A DNA stretch of 64,000 nucleotides from Hippophae tibetana (Eukaryota; Streptophyta; Magnoliopsida; Rosales; Elaeagnaceae): NCBI GenBank assembly GCA_037013495.1, contig CM072807.1, positions 7,753,001-7,817,000 of the forward strand, in the 5' to 3' direction. The notes under the pieces were generated by a model, which did no database searches, was not told the DNA's origin, and saw nothing but the letters and a program-made list of their open reading frames with translations. Each line of letters opens with the position of its first letter. The stretch's first letter is position 1. This document shows positions 12,990 through 23,037 of the stretch, one piece after another. The position numbers were made by a program, and so were the translations under genes.

Positions 12990-14514
12990 TTTATCAAACA
13001 CGAATTGTATCCAATGAATACGCAAGTATACGTATTAAAACAAGTAATATAATGATAGAAAAATATCATTTCTACAAAAATTATGTTATTAGAAACTAAT
13101 TTTTAAAATAAAAAATAAAAAATAATTTTTTTGTGTTTTTATGTTTTAAGAAAGAAAAATTAAAAAAACTAAAAATAAATAGTAATAATTAATTGAATCA
13201 GATTTAACAACTAAGAATATATATAAGAAAAATATATATGAATATTTAATTCCCTAATTTTCTAAACATGTGAATCACTAAAATCAACTATATGATCAAT
13301 TGAATCTAACTTAGCATGTATTCCTCTATTAAGTAAACTATACATCATATAGTAATTAACCTAATCACACTTACATGTCAATTAAATTGTATATTATTCA
13401 TTAAGTTAATCAATTATGAATTATTTACATAAAAATCATATATCTTTGTCCAGAAACTATACATGTTATTTAATCAAGGTAAACAATTAAATAATTCTCT
13501 TAAATCTATTTAATTATCTCTATAGATTAATTATTGGCCAAATATAATATTATAAAAATCAAATTAAATAATATAACTAAATTGAAATCATAATTAGGAT
13601 AAAATATTAGATTATCACATGTTGAAAATTAGTTAGACATAATTTTATTCATAAAACACGTATTTTTCATCAATAAAGACATAAAAATTGATAAAGAAAT
13701 TAGAAGAAGAAGAAATACAATCAATCTTTTGAATTGTAACATCAATCTCCTCTCAAATCTTCACCAAAATTGTATCTTCTTTTTTAATTTTTCTATATTT
13801 TTTTCTCTTATGGGCTCCAAATCTAATGAAAAATATGTAGTTTTTGGCTTATTAAGGTTTATGGGGCAATTAGAGGATTAAATTAAACTCAGGTGAAATT
13901 TGAATCATCACATCAGCTTCAGTTCAAGGCTGAGATAATAAAAAGAGAAGAGAAAATCAACAATGATAACCAATAGAAATGTGACACATGGCACAGGGGA
14001 AAGGCAAGTTCAATCAATGGGCGACGCATGACATGCTTAATTGGTCGTGGTCAACGCTCACTGAATCATCAACATGTGATGATCTTTGATTTATGGTTAT
14101 GGCTTGCCTGTCACCACGGTGGGAAGATGGGATGAATTAGGTGATGATGCGTGGTAAGCACGTTGATCAAGTGGCAAATTCAGAATGAACATTGTGCTTA
14201 CACATGGTATGATATTGCATCACATGGTACACATAACATTGCACGATTTACCCTTTCTAATTACGTGGCAACCATCTATCTTGTTTAATCAACTTTCATG
14301 CTTGTATGGTATCCATGTGGTAGCTATTGATTAATTTTACATTAAAAAATCCAAAAAAGTTTAGAAAATTTCCAAAAAATATAATTTCACCTATTTTCAC
14401 TAGAAAGTTCATATTTTAATATCTTTAAACCCAAAAATACCACTTATTAAATAAAATGATTAAATATTAAGTATAAAAGTATACTGATAACTCTACTTTC
14501 ATAGAGTTATTACA
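12990..14514 (-). repeat. Nested gypsy-type LTR, copy A
   Basis: A block of about 1.5 kb interrupts the copia element between RT and integrase. Related blocks are at 18770-20139 (B) and 37225-38797 (C), and a more distant one at 59677-61701 (D). Shared order on the plus strand: a GCAAGTATACG-like start; ACTAATTTTAAAA; GTGAATCACTAAAATCA; a stretch ending GATAAAGAAATTAGAAGAAGA; a GC-richer zone with repeated CACATGGC-like words; and the end TTTCATAGAGTTAT. Read on the minus strand it starts TGTAATAACTCTATGAAAGT, like copy C, which abuts a polypurine tract. It is therefore interpreted as a solo LTR. Confidence 0.65.
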
Positions 14515-14950
14515 CTGATAACCAAAAGTCCTAAGGGCACTATAATCAATAGGAACACTAGACCAAGTCTCTTTAGATATCGTAAAATTAATGACAATAG
14601 AGAGAGATCTATTGATGAGGTAAGTGACAATACTAACTGCTTTTGCCCAAAAAAATTGGGCAAACAAGATAGGGATAACACACATCTAACACTCTCAACT
14701 AAAGTTCTATTCATTCTCTCAAATGGACCATTCTGTATGGGAGTAACTACAACTATCTTACGTCTTCCAATACTATGGTTTTTACAATAATTGTTAAAAA
14801 ATTGGTGATAATACTATTATCAGTTATAAGTACCCTAACCTTATTACGTTTTTGATTATGTATAAGTTCTTTCCAATGCTTAAAGGCGCTAAAGATTTCA
14901 TCATTAGATTTGAACATGAAGGTTTAGAATTTCCTAAAAAGTTATCAACT
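14515..14950 (-). pseudogene. Copia integrase remnant
   Basis: Minus-strand frames give MNRTLVESVRCVLS, then FFWAKAVSIVTYLINRS and VPIDYSALRTFGYQ. These are the conserved region just after the catalytic core of copia integrase (family forms: E-R-x-N-R-T-L-L-E, FWAEAV, YLINR, DYS-LR-FG). The match switches frame between the first and second motif (71- and 72-codon frames overlap at 14499-14685) and stops where LTR copy A begins. Confidence 0.85.
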
Positions 14951-15317
14951 AAAGCTAAAAAACACTTATTACCACAAACAGAATGAATAGGAGTAGGGCC
15001 CTAAAAATTAGAGTGAATGTAATCTAACTCATGTAAGGTAGTGTGACTTCCTTAGAGAACTTGACCCTATTTTGTTTTCCAAAATACAATGTTCATGGAA
15101 CTTAAGATCCCTAAGAGACTCAATACCTAACACACCATGTTTGGCTAGCACACTTAACCCTTTTTCACTAACATGTCTTAAACCTCCTATGTTATAATAT
15201 TGCACTGTCTAAGGAATAAGCTACATTGAAAACACTATAACTACTAAGAGATGTGCCTTCAAGAAAATAAAGACCATTGGTTGTAATAGCCTTAAACAAA
15301 AATATTAACCCTTTAAG

Positions 15318-16080
15318 CTAGGATCTTAGAGCTTTCATAATCTTTAGAAACTGAATTTGAATTACTATTAGTATTAGATTAAAGTTTATCAGATTTCTTG
15401 TCCTTCCTAAGTGGACATTTATTTCTATAATAACCTTCTTTCTTACCAAAGTAACAAGTAACATGCTTATTTGATCTAGACTTAAACTTACCCTTGGATT
15501 TACCCTTAGAACATTTATCCATATTCTTAGACCATCCTCTAGCCATAAGACTATTATTAACACTACCCTTATCAAAAACCATAACCTCTAAATCCTTAGA
15601 CCTAAGACTTTAGATAACAAGATCAAAAGTTAAAGTATCACTACTATATATAATATCAGATTTCACATCATTATACTTATTAGGCAAAGACTTTAGTAAA
15701 ATAATAACTTAAGGTTCATTCTCAATTTTATAATCAATGTTATCCAAATCAGAAGTCATTCTTTTGAAATCATTAAGATTATGTTCAAAATCTTTGGACG
15801 AGTCCATTATAAAAGATTAAAAATGATGTTTCAAATAGAATTTGTCAAATAAAAGATTTCTATAAATATAGAGTTAAATTTAGAGAATACCTTTTCAAGG
15901 GTAGTTTCTTTCAAAACCTCCCTAAGAAACTTATTATAGAAGTTCAATAATATAAATACAAAAGCATTTTTCTCAATTTTTTTCTTATTCCCCAAAGGAT
16001 TTTTCAAGCAAGTCATGAGAGTCAATAACACGATGTACCTTTTATTGTGCTAAGAGAGCTTTCATTTTACATTTCCAAAA
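15318..16080 (-). pseudogene. Copia gag remnant with zinc-knuckle-like motif
   Basis: A 67-codon frame at 15379-15582 contains basic KGKSKGKFKSRSNKH, then CYFGKKEGYYRNKCP. This is a degenerate CCHC nucleocapsid knuckle (C-x2-C-x4-H-x4-C) in which the second cysteine is Gly and the histidine is Tyr. The stretch up to 16080 gives further short gag-like pieces (for example KETTLEKVFSKFNS near 15880-15930). Several stops are present. Confidence 0.75.
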
Positions 16081-16401
16081 ACATATAATCACATATGCCA
16101 TCAAACATAGCTATTTTGTATGTAGTGGACATTTAAAGATATTGATATGAAAAATAACAATAATCAAATATAAATAAATGAAAAAGAAAGGAGGAAACTC
16201 CTTCAGAATGTCAAAGAACCCAATGGTAAAGATTTCAGAGCAACTCAAGAAACCTTATAATTTCTTAATTGCCAAAGAAATAAACACAAAGGGTTTAAGG
16301 TGGATCTTTTGAGAGTAGACAACTTTTATGAACACTCGAATGCAAAAACAACATTCTGACTACTTCGATGAACACACGAGGGCCAAACAATACAAAACCA
16401 A

Positions 16402-16413
16402 GCTCTAGTATCA
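16402..16413 (-). other. Degenerate primer-binding site of the copia element
   Basis: The plus strand reads GCTCTAGTATCA. Its complement resembles TGGTATCAGAGC, the initiator-Met tRNA complement used by many plant LTR elements. It sits 3 bases inside the right LTR, as expected for a minus-strand element. Confidence 0.65.
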
Positions 16414-16416
16414 CTT

Positions 16417-16880
16417 TGTTGAGATTTCATCCCACAATAATATCATAGGCCATACAAAATAACCATCGAACAAACTATTAAATAGAATCAATACCAACAA
16501 TTATCGTAAAAGTAAATAAGAAGAATCATCATAGAGATTAAGTGGTTCGACCATTATATCTAAATAACTTAATCCACTAAAAATCATTTATACATATACA
16601 TATATACATACATATACATGTATAGTATATACAATGTATTCATATATGTACATGTATATATATGTATGACCAAACTACCCCTGAATCTTTATACATCAAT
16701 CTATTAGCCAACCGTGGATCCACACTTTTAAATGGGCTGGACAACTTGATAAAGTCCAAATTAATACACATTAAAACAATACTAATTAATAATGTATCGT
16801 ATCATATAAAAAAATTATTATACATACATGTAATAATTAAATATGTGCAATCCTAAATCTCTTAAATGCTCCATATATCA
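16417..16880 (-). repeat. Copia 5' LTR (right copy)
   Basis: It starts TGTTGAGATTTCATCCCACA and ends CCATATATCA. It is collinear with 11448-12002. A TATACATA-rich expansion lies at about 16590-16670. Confidence 0.8.
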
Positions 16881-17543
16881 AGAAGTATATAAAATGTTCA
16901 TTTTATTTTAACTATTAATTACACATTAGTATTATTACTATCTAATAAAATCGTCATTATTGCAATATTTTGTAATAATTATAATTTCATTATTACTAAT
17001 TATTACAATATGGTTACTCTTAAAAATAAATATGTTATATAAAAAAACTATTTTATTACAAACAAATATTTAAATATTTATTAAATATCATTTAATTTTA
17101 AAACATTATACCTTTTTGCCACATGATAAAAAAGACAGAACCAACCCAATGAAAAAAAAAACAAGATAATCAAAATCCAAACAGTGTCATTACATCTGGA
17201 ATGATTAGAGACTTAAGACCCAATCCCTCCTGTTAATATTTTTTGACGCATTTATTGGGCTTCAAAGGATATTGGGCTAAGTAAGAGTATCAAATTCAGG
17301 CTCAAAATTAGTTGTTTTTTTCAATTCTTCTAAATTATTATTATCACAATATTCACTTAAAAATTTGATATTTTCAAATTAATAAATATTATTTTCAAAA
17401 CAAACTATCTAATTTCAAAAATTTATATAAAATATATGTATAAATTTTAGTAGTTATTTTTCTACGCATGAACTAATATAGTATATATATTATATTGTTC
17501 TTCGTATCCATAAAATTTTGATGATAATTATAACCTCCTATTA
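16881..17543. other. AT-rich intergenic DNA, nothing recognised
   Basis: I see no coding frame or structured repeat. A short segment near 17210-17300 is slightly richer in GC but has no recognisable content. Confidence 0.5.
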
Positions 17544-17855
17544 CTTAATGTATATTTTTTCCTAAAACCAAATCTTCTATGTACTACCTTTAGTAACTCG
17601 ATGAGGTTTTAAAAGAGAAATTATAGGATTTAAAACAATAATAGTTATGAGTGCTTTATAATAACTTCGATAACAATAGCAATATTAATTTATCGATCTT
17701 GGAGGATCTTTCTTCTCATATTTATTAGATTTGACTGAATTCTATAGATTATAAATTATAATAATATTTTATTCTGCAATTTAAAATTACTTGTGAGTAT
17801 TTATTCTTTGTTTGAATAAATTCGTGATTGAGATATGTATTAAATAAATATGGTT
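17544..17855. repeat. Direct repeat R1, first copy
   Basis: About 310 bases, repeated at 18404-18765. Shared words include TTAGTAACTCGATGAGGTTTT, AATTATAGGATTTAAAACAA and TCGTGATTGAGATATGTATT. This copy lacks a segment of about 52 bases (18551-18602) present in the second copy. No protein similarity is apparent. Confidence 0.85.
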
Positions 17856-18138
17856 CATTTTTTATTTTCTTTTTATCAAATAATTATATTTCAATTATGT
17901 CATCTTTGGTGCATTTTAAGTTAAAATATTCAACAAATTGTTTAAATATTAATGTCTAGAAAAATTAGAACCATGACATTTTTATAGGAGCCCCTAGCCC
18001 ATTTCGATGATAAATAAATTAGATAGACAAAATATTTAATTATAACTATGAAACATTTACCTTTAAATTGTCTTTATTTAAAGTCATAATCATTTAATAA
18101 AAATATAAATTTAAACTATTTATATTGAGAACGATAGA

Positions 18139-18391
18139 CATAATAAATCTGACCCTAGACTCATCTCTACAGAATTTCACAAAAACCAACATTCCCAAAG
18201 AAAGAACAAAGATACAAGCAAAACATAAATAATAATATAAAAAACAACACAACAATAAAAGCAAAGAAAAATAAGTAACGTATTAGAGAGAGAAACTTAT
18301 GAAAATAAGATATCTTTCCCGTAAGAAAGTGCAAAAATATGGGATATTGGGTTGAAATAGTAGAAAAACAAATAGTAATGGGCTTGATACA
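18139..18391. repeat. Direct repeat R2, first copy
   Basis: About 250 bases, nearly identical to 20451-20708. It begins CATAATAAATCTGACCCTAG and continues through ATAATAATATAAAAAACAAC. It ends near GGGCTTGATACAACC, where it joins repeat R1's second copy. The high identity suggests a recent duplication. An open frame on the minus strand is short and not recognisable. Confidence 0.85.
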
Positions 18392-18403
18392 ACCAAACGA
18401 CAC

Positions 18404-18765
18404 ATTAATGTATATTTTTTCCTAAAATCAAATCTTATATGTACTAGCTTTAGTAACTCGATGAGGTTTTCAAAGAGAAATTATAGGATTTAAAACAATA
18501 ATAGTTACGAGTACTTTACAATAACTTCGATAACAATAGCAACATTAACTTTTGATATATTAGTTCAATTATAGTCTAATAATCATCTAATTCTATTACA
18601 GCTTATCGATCTTGGTGGATCTTTCTTCTCATATTTATTAGATTTGATTGAATTCCATCGATTATAAAATATAATAGATATTTTATTCTTCAATTTAAAA
18701 TTACTTGTGAGTGTTTATTCATTGTTTGAATACATTCGTGATTGAGATATGTATTAAAAAAATAT
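18404..18765. repeat. Direct repeat R1, second copy
   Basis: Second copy of 17544-17855, with an extra internal segment of about 52 bases (18551-18602). It runs directly into LTR copy B. Confidence 0.85.
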
Positions 18766-18769
18766 AAAA

Positions 18770-20139
18770 AACTTTAATTTTTAAAACTAAAAGAATAAAA
18801 ATCAATTTTTTTGTATTTTATATTTTAAAGAAGTAAAATTAAAATATTTGAAAATAAATAACAATAATTAATTAAATCATAGTAACTAAGAATATATATA
18901 AAAAAATATCTAAGATTATTTAATCTCTTAATTTTATAAAGATGTGAATCACTAAAATCATCCTAATATAATTATCAATTAATTACATGATCAATTAATA
19001 TAACTTAACATGAATTCATTTCTCAAGTAAACTACACATCATATAGTAATTAATTTAATCACACTCTTATGTTAATTAAATTACATATTATTTATTAAGT
19101 TCAACTATTATAGATCACATGTATAAAAATCATATATCTCTACCTAGAAGTTATGCATGTTATTTAATCAAAACAAATAATTAAATAATTCTCTAAAATC
19201 TATTTAATTGTCTTTACGGATAAATTGTTAGCCAAACAATTAATAACATAAAAATTAAATTAAACTCATAATTGGAGTAAAATATTACATCATCTCATAA
19301 TGAAAATTAGGTTTATAAGATTATTTGATTAATAAATTAACTACACATAAATATTTTCATAAATCTCCTATTTTTCATAAATAAAGGCATAAAAATTGAT
19401 AAAAAAAGAGTAGAAGAAAAAATACAATAAATATCTTGAATTGTAATAATAATCTCTTTTTAATTTTTGTGTTATCCTCTCTTCTTAGCTCTAAAAATTA
19501 ATCAAAATTATGTTAATGATGACTCGTTAGGGTTTATGGGGTGATTAGGAGATTAAATATAACTCAAGTGGAATCTGAACCGTTGTATCAGATCAAAAGT
19601 TGAGATCAAAACAAACAAAATTAACAACATCAACCAATCAAAGAATGACGTGTGACATGTGACAAGGGAGACCAATCTGGGTCAACGCTTGTTAAATCAT
19701 TGTTATGCAATGCATCGTGATTCTCAATAAGAATTGGCGTGGCACATTGGTGGATGGATGGATGGATGAAAAGCGTGAAGACACATGGCGTAAAGGTTTG
19801 ACTGTAGTTAAACTCGAATGAACGTCGCAACTACATGTGACATGCGGTGTGTCACTCCTCATATGCAACAATTTACGATTCGTCGTCTTTTCTAGCGTGG
19901 CATCTGCATGGCTTGTCTAATCAGCTCATCTATTTGCATGACGCCACGTAGCAACTCCTGATTGGTAATTCATTAAAAATTTATAAAAAATCTTAAAAAA
20001 TTTAGAAATTATATTTTTACCCTTTTTCAATAAAAATTGTATATTTTAATATTTTGTCTCAAAAATATTATTTATTGAACAAAATAAACAAATATTAAGT
20101 AAAAAATTACACTAATACTCTATTTTCATAAAGTCATCA
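18770..20139 (-). repeat. Gypsy-type LTR, copy B (left end truncated)
   Basis: Collinear with copies A and C: AAAGAAGTAAAATTAAAATA near the left; GTGAATCACTAAAATCA; CACATCATATAGTAATTAA; a GC-richer zone with GTGACATGTGACA at about 19650; and the end TTTCATAAAGTCATCA at 20139. On the minus strand the start is TGATGACTTTATGAAAATAG. The GCAAGTATACG-like terminus seen in copy A is missing, so the left end is truncated at R1. Confidence 0.65.
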
Positions 20140-20450
20140 AGTACTAATCTCTTCACATAAATACATTAAAAAAAACTCTTTTGATAAGGTGTACATCTAA
20201 GTTTCATATGTAATTCATCAAATGAAACCAAGTATATAACCAAGTTTTAGAAAAATCCGGGAAGATATAGCACAAACTCTGATTGTGCGCATGGAAAAGG
20301 CTTATATAAGATGGCACACCATCAAGCACGTTGAGTTAAGCATTTTCTCACACACTTGGTGGGCACTACAAGCTTCTAACTTTATAACTCTTGAAATATA
20401 ACAAAAAAAAAACTCATATTGAGAACAAAACATACTAACTAAAAAGAAAT
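20140..20450. other. Region between LTR B and repeat R2
   Basis: It contains GGCTTATATAAGATGGCACA (TATA-like) followed by a CACACACTTGG word, which could be a retroelement promoter. No coding frame follows. Function unknown. Confidence 0.3.
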
Positions 20451-20708
20451 CATAATAAATCTGACCCTAGACTCATCTCTACAGAATTTTACAAAATCCA
20501 ACATTCCCAAAGAAAGAACAAAGATACAAGCAAAACATAAATAATAATATAAAAAACAACACAACAATAAAAGCAAAGAAAAATAAGTAACGTATTAGAG
20601 AGAGAAACTTATGAAAAATAAGATATCTTTCCCATAAGAAAGTGCAAAAGACATGGGATCTTGGGGTTGAAATAGTAGAAAAACTAATAGTAATGGGCTT
20701 GATACAAC
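20451..20708. repeat. Direct repeat R2, second copy
   Basis: Near-identical second copy of 18139-18391, about 2.3 kb away and on the same strand. The sequence to the right (to about 20785) continues an open frame on the minus strand, MSILCFDGAPNMFIKSFERT, that is absent beside the first copy. This copy is therefore the more complete one. Confidence 0.85.
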
Positions 20709-20785
20709 CCATTTCCCAACCAAATGTTCGTTCAAAACTTTTTATAAACATATTGGGAGCACCATCAAAACACAAAATTGACAAA

Positions 20786-22140
20786 CACTAAAAAGTTGAG
20801 ATTATAGTTCTCCCAGCAAAAGATGCTTTGTTAATAAAAGAGAGGATAAAAAGGGGATAAAGTTTCTTTATGAAAAGATAGTTTTTCTTATGGTGTAGAA
20901 GAAATTCGTTTGTGCTAAAGCTTTATTGAGAAGAAGGGATAATAATTGTGTAAAAATGGAGGAAAATAATGAAGTAATTGATCGAAACATAATTAAGTTT
21001 TCAGAATACATCATATAAAGTATTTTATAATTCCTCAATAAAAATTTCAATTATTTTATAAATATCAATATCATCAAATATATTACTTATTCTATACAAA
21101 AGATTTCTTCTCGGTATAGTTTATTTTTAAGGTCATTTATTTACTACAATACAAACAATTAAATGATGATGCAGGACATCGTTAAATTCTTTAATTAGTT
21201 GAATAAAATTGCATAACTGTTGAAAGCAAATAGGTATCATATTTGTCATTTATCATGTGATTTAACATCTGAAATTCATCCTTAATTAATAAATCAAATT
21301 AAAGTTTTATACTGTTTCTTAAATTAGTTTTGGGTTTGTTCAAAGGATCAAATGTAAAGAAAAAAAAAGTTAAGAAAATCATGGGTTGGTGATGAAAAAA
21401 CAATAAATAAAAATATAATTAAACAAGAGAGTTTGAAAAAAAAAAAAAGTTATGAGACAAGAAATGATGGGTTGTCCCTCGTTCCTTTTTAACCGTAGAA
21501 TTTGGTTGCAACTTGCAGCTAGACATTGACACTAGTCAATCAACCCCACTTGTACAAGTACCATACTGCTTAAAAAAATAAAAATATGATTTATAAACTC
21601 ATAATTTAATAAATAAAATTATATTAAAATATTAATTTAATTGATTAATTATATCATGCTTAGTTTATTTAATAAATAAATTAAAATATGATGTGAAAAA
21701 TTATCACCGAAAGTATATTATTTAGTGCAATTAAAATTATTGTGCATAAATTAACATATTATTTATTAATTAATCATAAATTTAAAGATATATAATGATA
21801 ATTAATTATAAAATGTTTTATTAATAAATTATTAATTAAACTATAGGATATGAATTAAAATATATTAAGCTTGGATAAAAATATTTATAATAAAATAACA
21901 AAATATTATTATTAAATTTATAATATATTTTATAAAAATATATTTATTCTTATTATAAAAAAATATTAGCATTTCTTAAACTAAATTATAATAATTTAAA
22001 TTTATTTAGATTTAATATTTAATTCAAACTTTTATTAGTATTATTAAATTTAAAAGTATATTTTTTAACTTTTCAATATTTCCTATAGGATTTAATATAA
22101 TAAAAAAGTAACATAATTAGGTGAGATGGAAAAAAATCAA
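20786..22140. other. Intergenic, AT-rich, no gene recognised
   Basis: The only frames are short, AT-driven and without recognisable domains. 21590-22080 is almost pure A/T. Confidence 0.5.
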
Positions 22141-22160
22141 AATTAATTCCTTTCTTTTAG

Positions 22161-23037
22161 TGTTTTTGATTGAGCAGAATGAAATTGATTACTAAAACGG
22201 AAGGAATATATTCTTTACGAATCATCACTTTATTTTTATCTAATTTTTTTTTCAATTTTACCCTCACAATAAATATAATCCTAAATTCAAATCCCAAATC
22301 CCCAAACCCAAAACCCAAAATCCTAAAGCATAAACCATAAACCATAAACCCAAATCCTAAAACCCTAAACCCTAAACCCAAAATCCTAAACCATAAACCC
22401 TAAATCTAAATCTTAAAACCCTAAACCCAAAATCCCAAATCCCAAATCCCAAATCCCTAAACACTAAACCTCAAATCCCTAAACCCTAAACCTAAAAATC
22501 TAAAACCCTAAACCCTAAAACCTAAATCCTAAATCCCTAAACCCTAAACCCCAAATTCTAAATCCTAAAATCCTAAACCCTAAATCCAAAATCCTAAATT
22601 CTAAAATCTTAAACCTTTTTTAGAAAAATAAAAATTTTAACCCTAAACTTTAACCCATAAATATAACCCTAAATCTTAAACCCCAAATTCTAAATCCTTA
22701 AACCCTAAATCTCAAATCTGAAACCTCAAAACACTAAACCCTATTTAAAAAAATAATTTTAATAAAATATTCTTTTTAATTAAGTATTAATTATTTAAAA
22801 AAATAATGATTTCAATAATTTATTTTATATGACAAAAAAATAGTAATTAAATGACATTATTTGAAAATGTAAGGGTATTAAGATAATTTATAACTTTTTT
22901 CATTTTATTCTAGTATCAAACCAAAAACTGTAATACTAATTTCAAACTTGATTCTAGTGATCAAACCAAACAACATTATTTCTATTACATTTCATTCCAT
23001 TTCGATTCCGATTTCATTCCACGAACCGAACGACACA
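22161..23037. mobile_element. Possible TIR element enclosing telomere-like repeats
   Basis: The left edge reads TGTTTTTGATTGAGCAGAAT and continues GAAATTGA. The reverse complement of the right edge reads TGTGTCGTTCGGTTCGTGGA and continues ATGAAATCGG. Both share GAATGAAAT and similar flanking bases, giving imperfect terminal inverted repeats of about 28 bases. The flanks are TTAG (left) and TTAA (right), which could be a decayed TTA-type target duplication. The interior is mostly a CCCTAAA-like array plus AT-rich DNA, with no transposase. A non-autonomous element is inferred. Confidence 0.45.
22262..22743. repeat. Degenerate telomere-like (CCCTAAA)n array
   Basis: About 480 bases built from CCCTAAA and close variants (CCCAAAA, TCCTAAA, CCCAAAT, CCATAAA), with exact tandem CCCTAAACCCTAAA at several points (for example near 22363-22376). 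The 7-base register drifts, and an AAAAATAAAAATTTTAA-like spacer interrupts at about 22617-22640. CCCTAAA is the Arabidopsis-type plant telomere unit on the C-rich strand. This copy is interstitial and decayed. Confidence 0.85.

Larger units (their letters stand above)
11448..16880 (-). mobile_element. Old Ty1/copia LTR retrotransposon with both LTRs
   Basis: Two direct LTR copies (11448-12002 and 16417-16880) flank internal sequence read on the minus strand. From right to left it shows a primer-binding-site remnant, gag with a zinc-knuckle-like motif, the integrase C-terminal part, then RT/RNase H pieces. The order gag-INT-RT is diagnostic of copia. The LTRs have diverged clearly by eye, every domain carries stops or gaps, and a foreign LTR (12990-14514) sits between integrase and RT. 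No matching 5-bp target duplication was seen (left flank ACCAT, right flank AGAAG), so an edge may be lost. Confidence 0.85.

Noticed and set aside
22157..22381. 74-codon frame with GFRVLGFGF-type repeats
   Set aside because: Direct translation of the telomere-like TTTAGGG repeat strand, not a gene.
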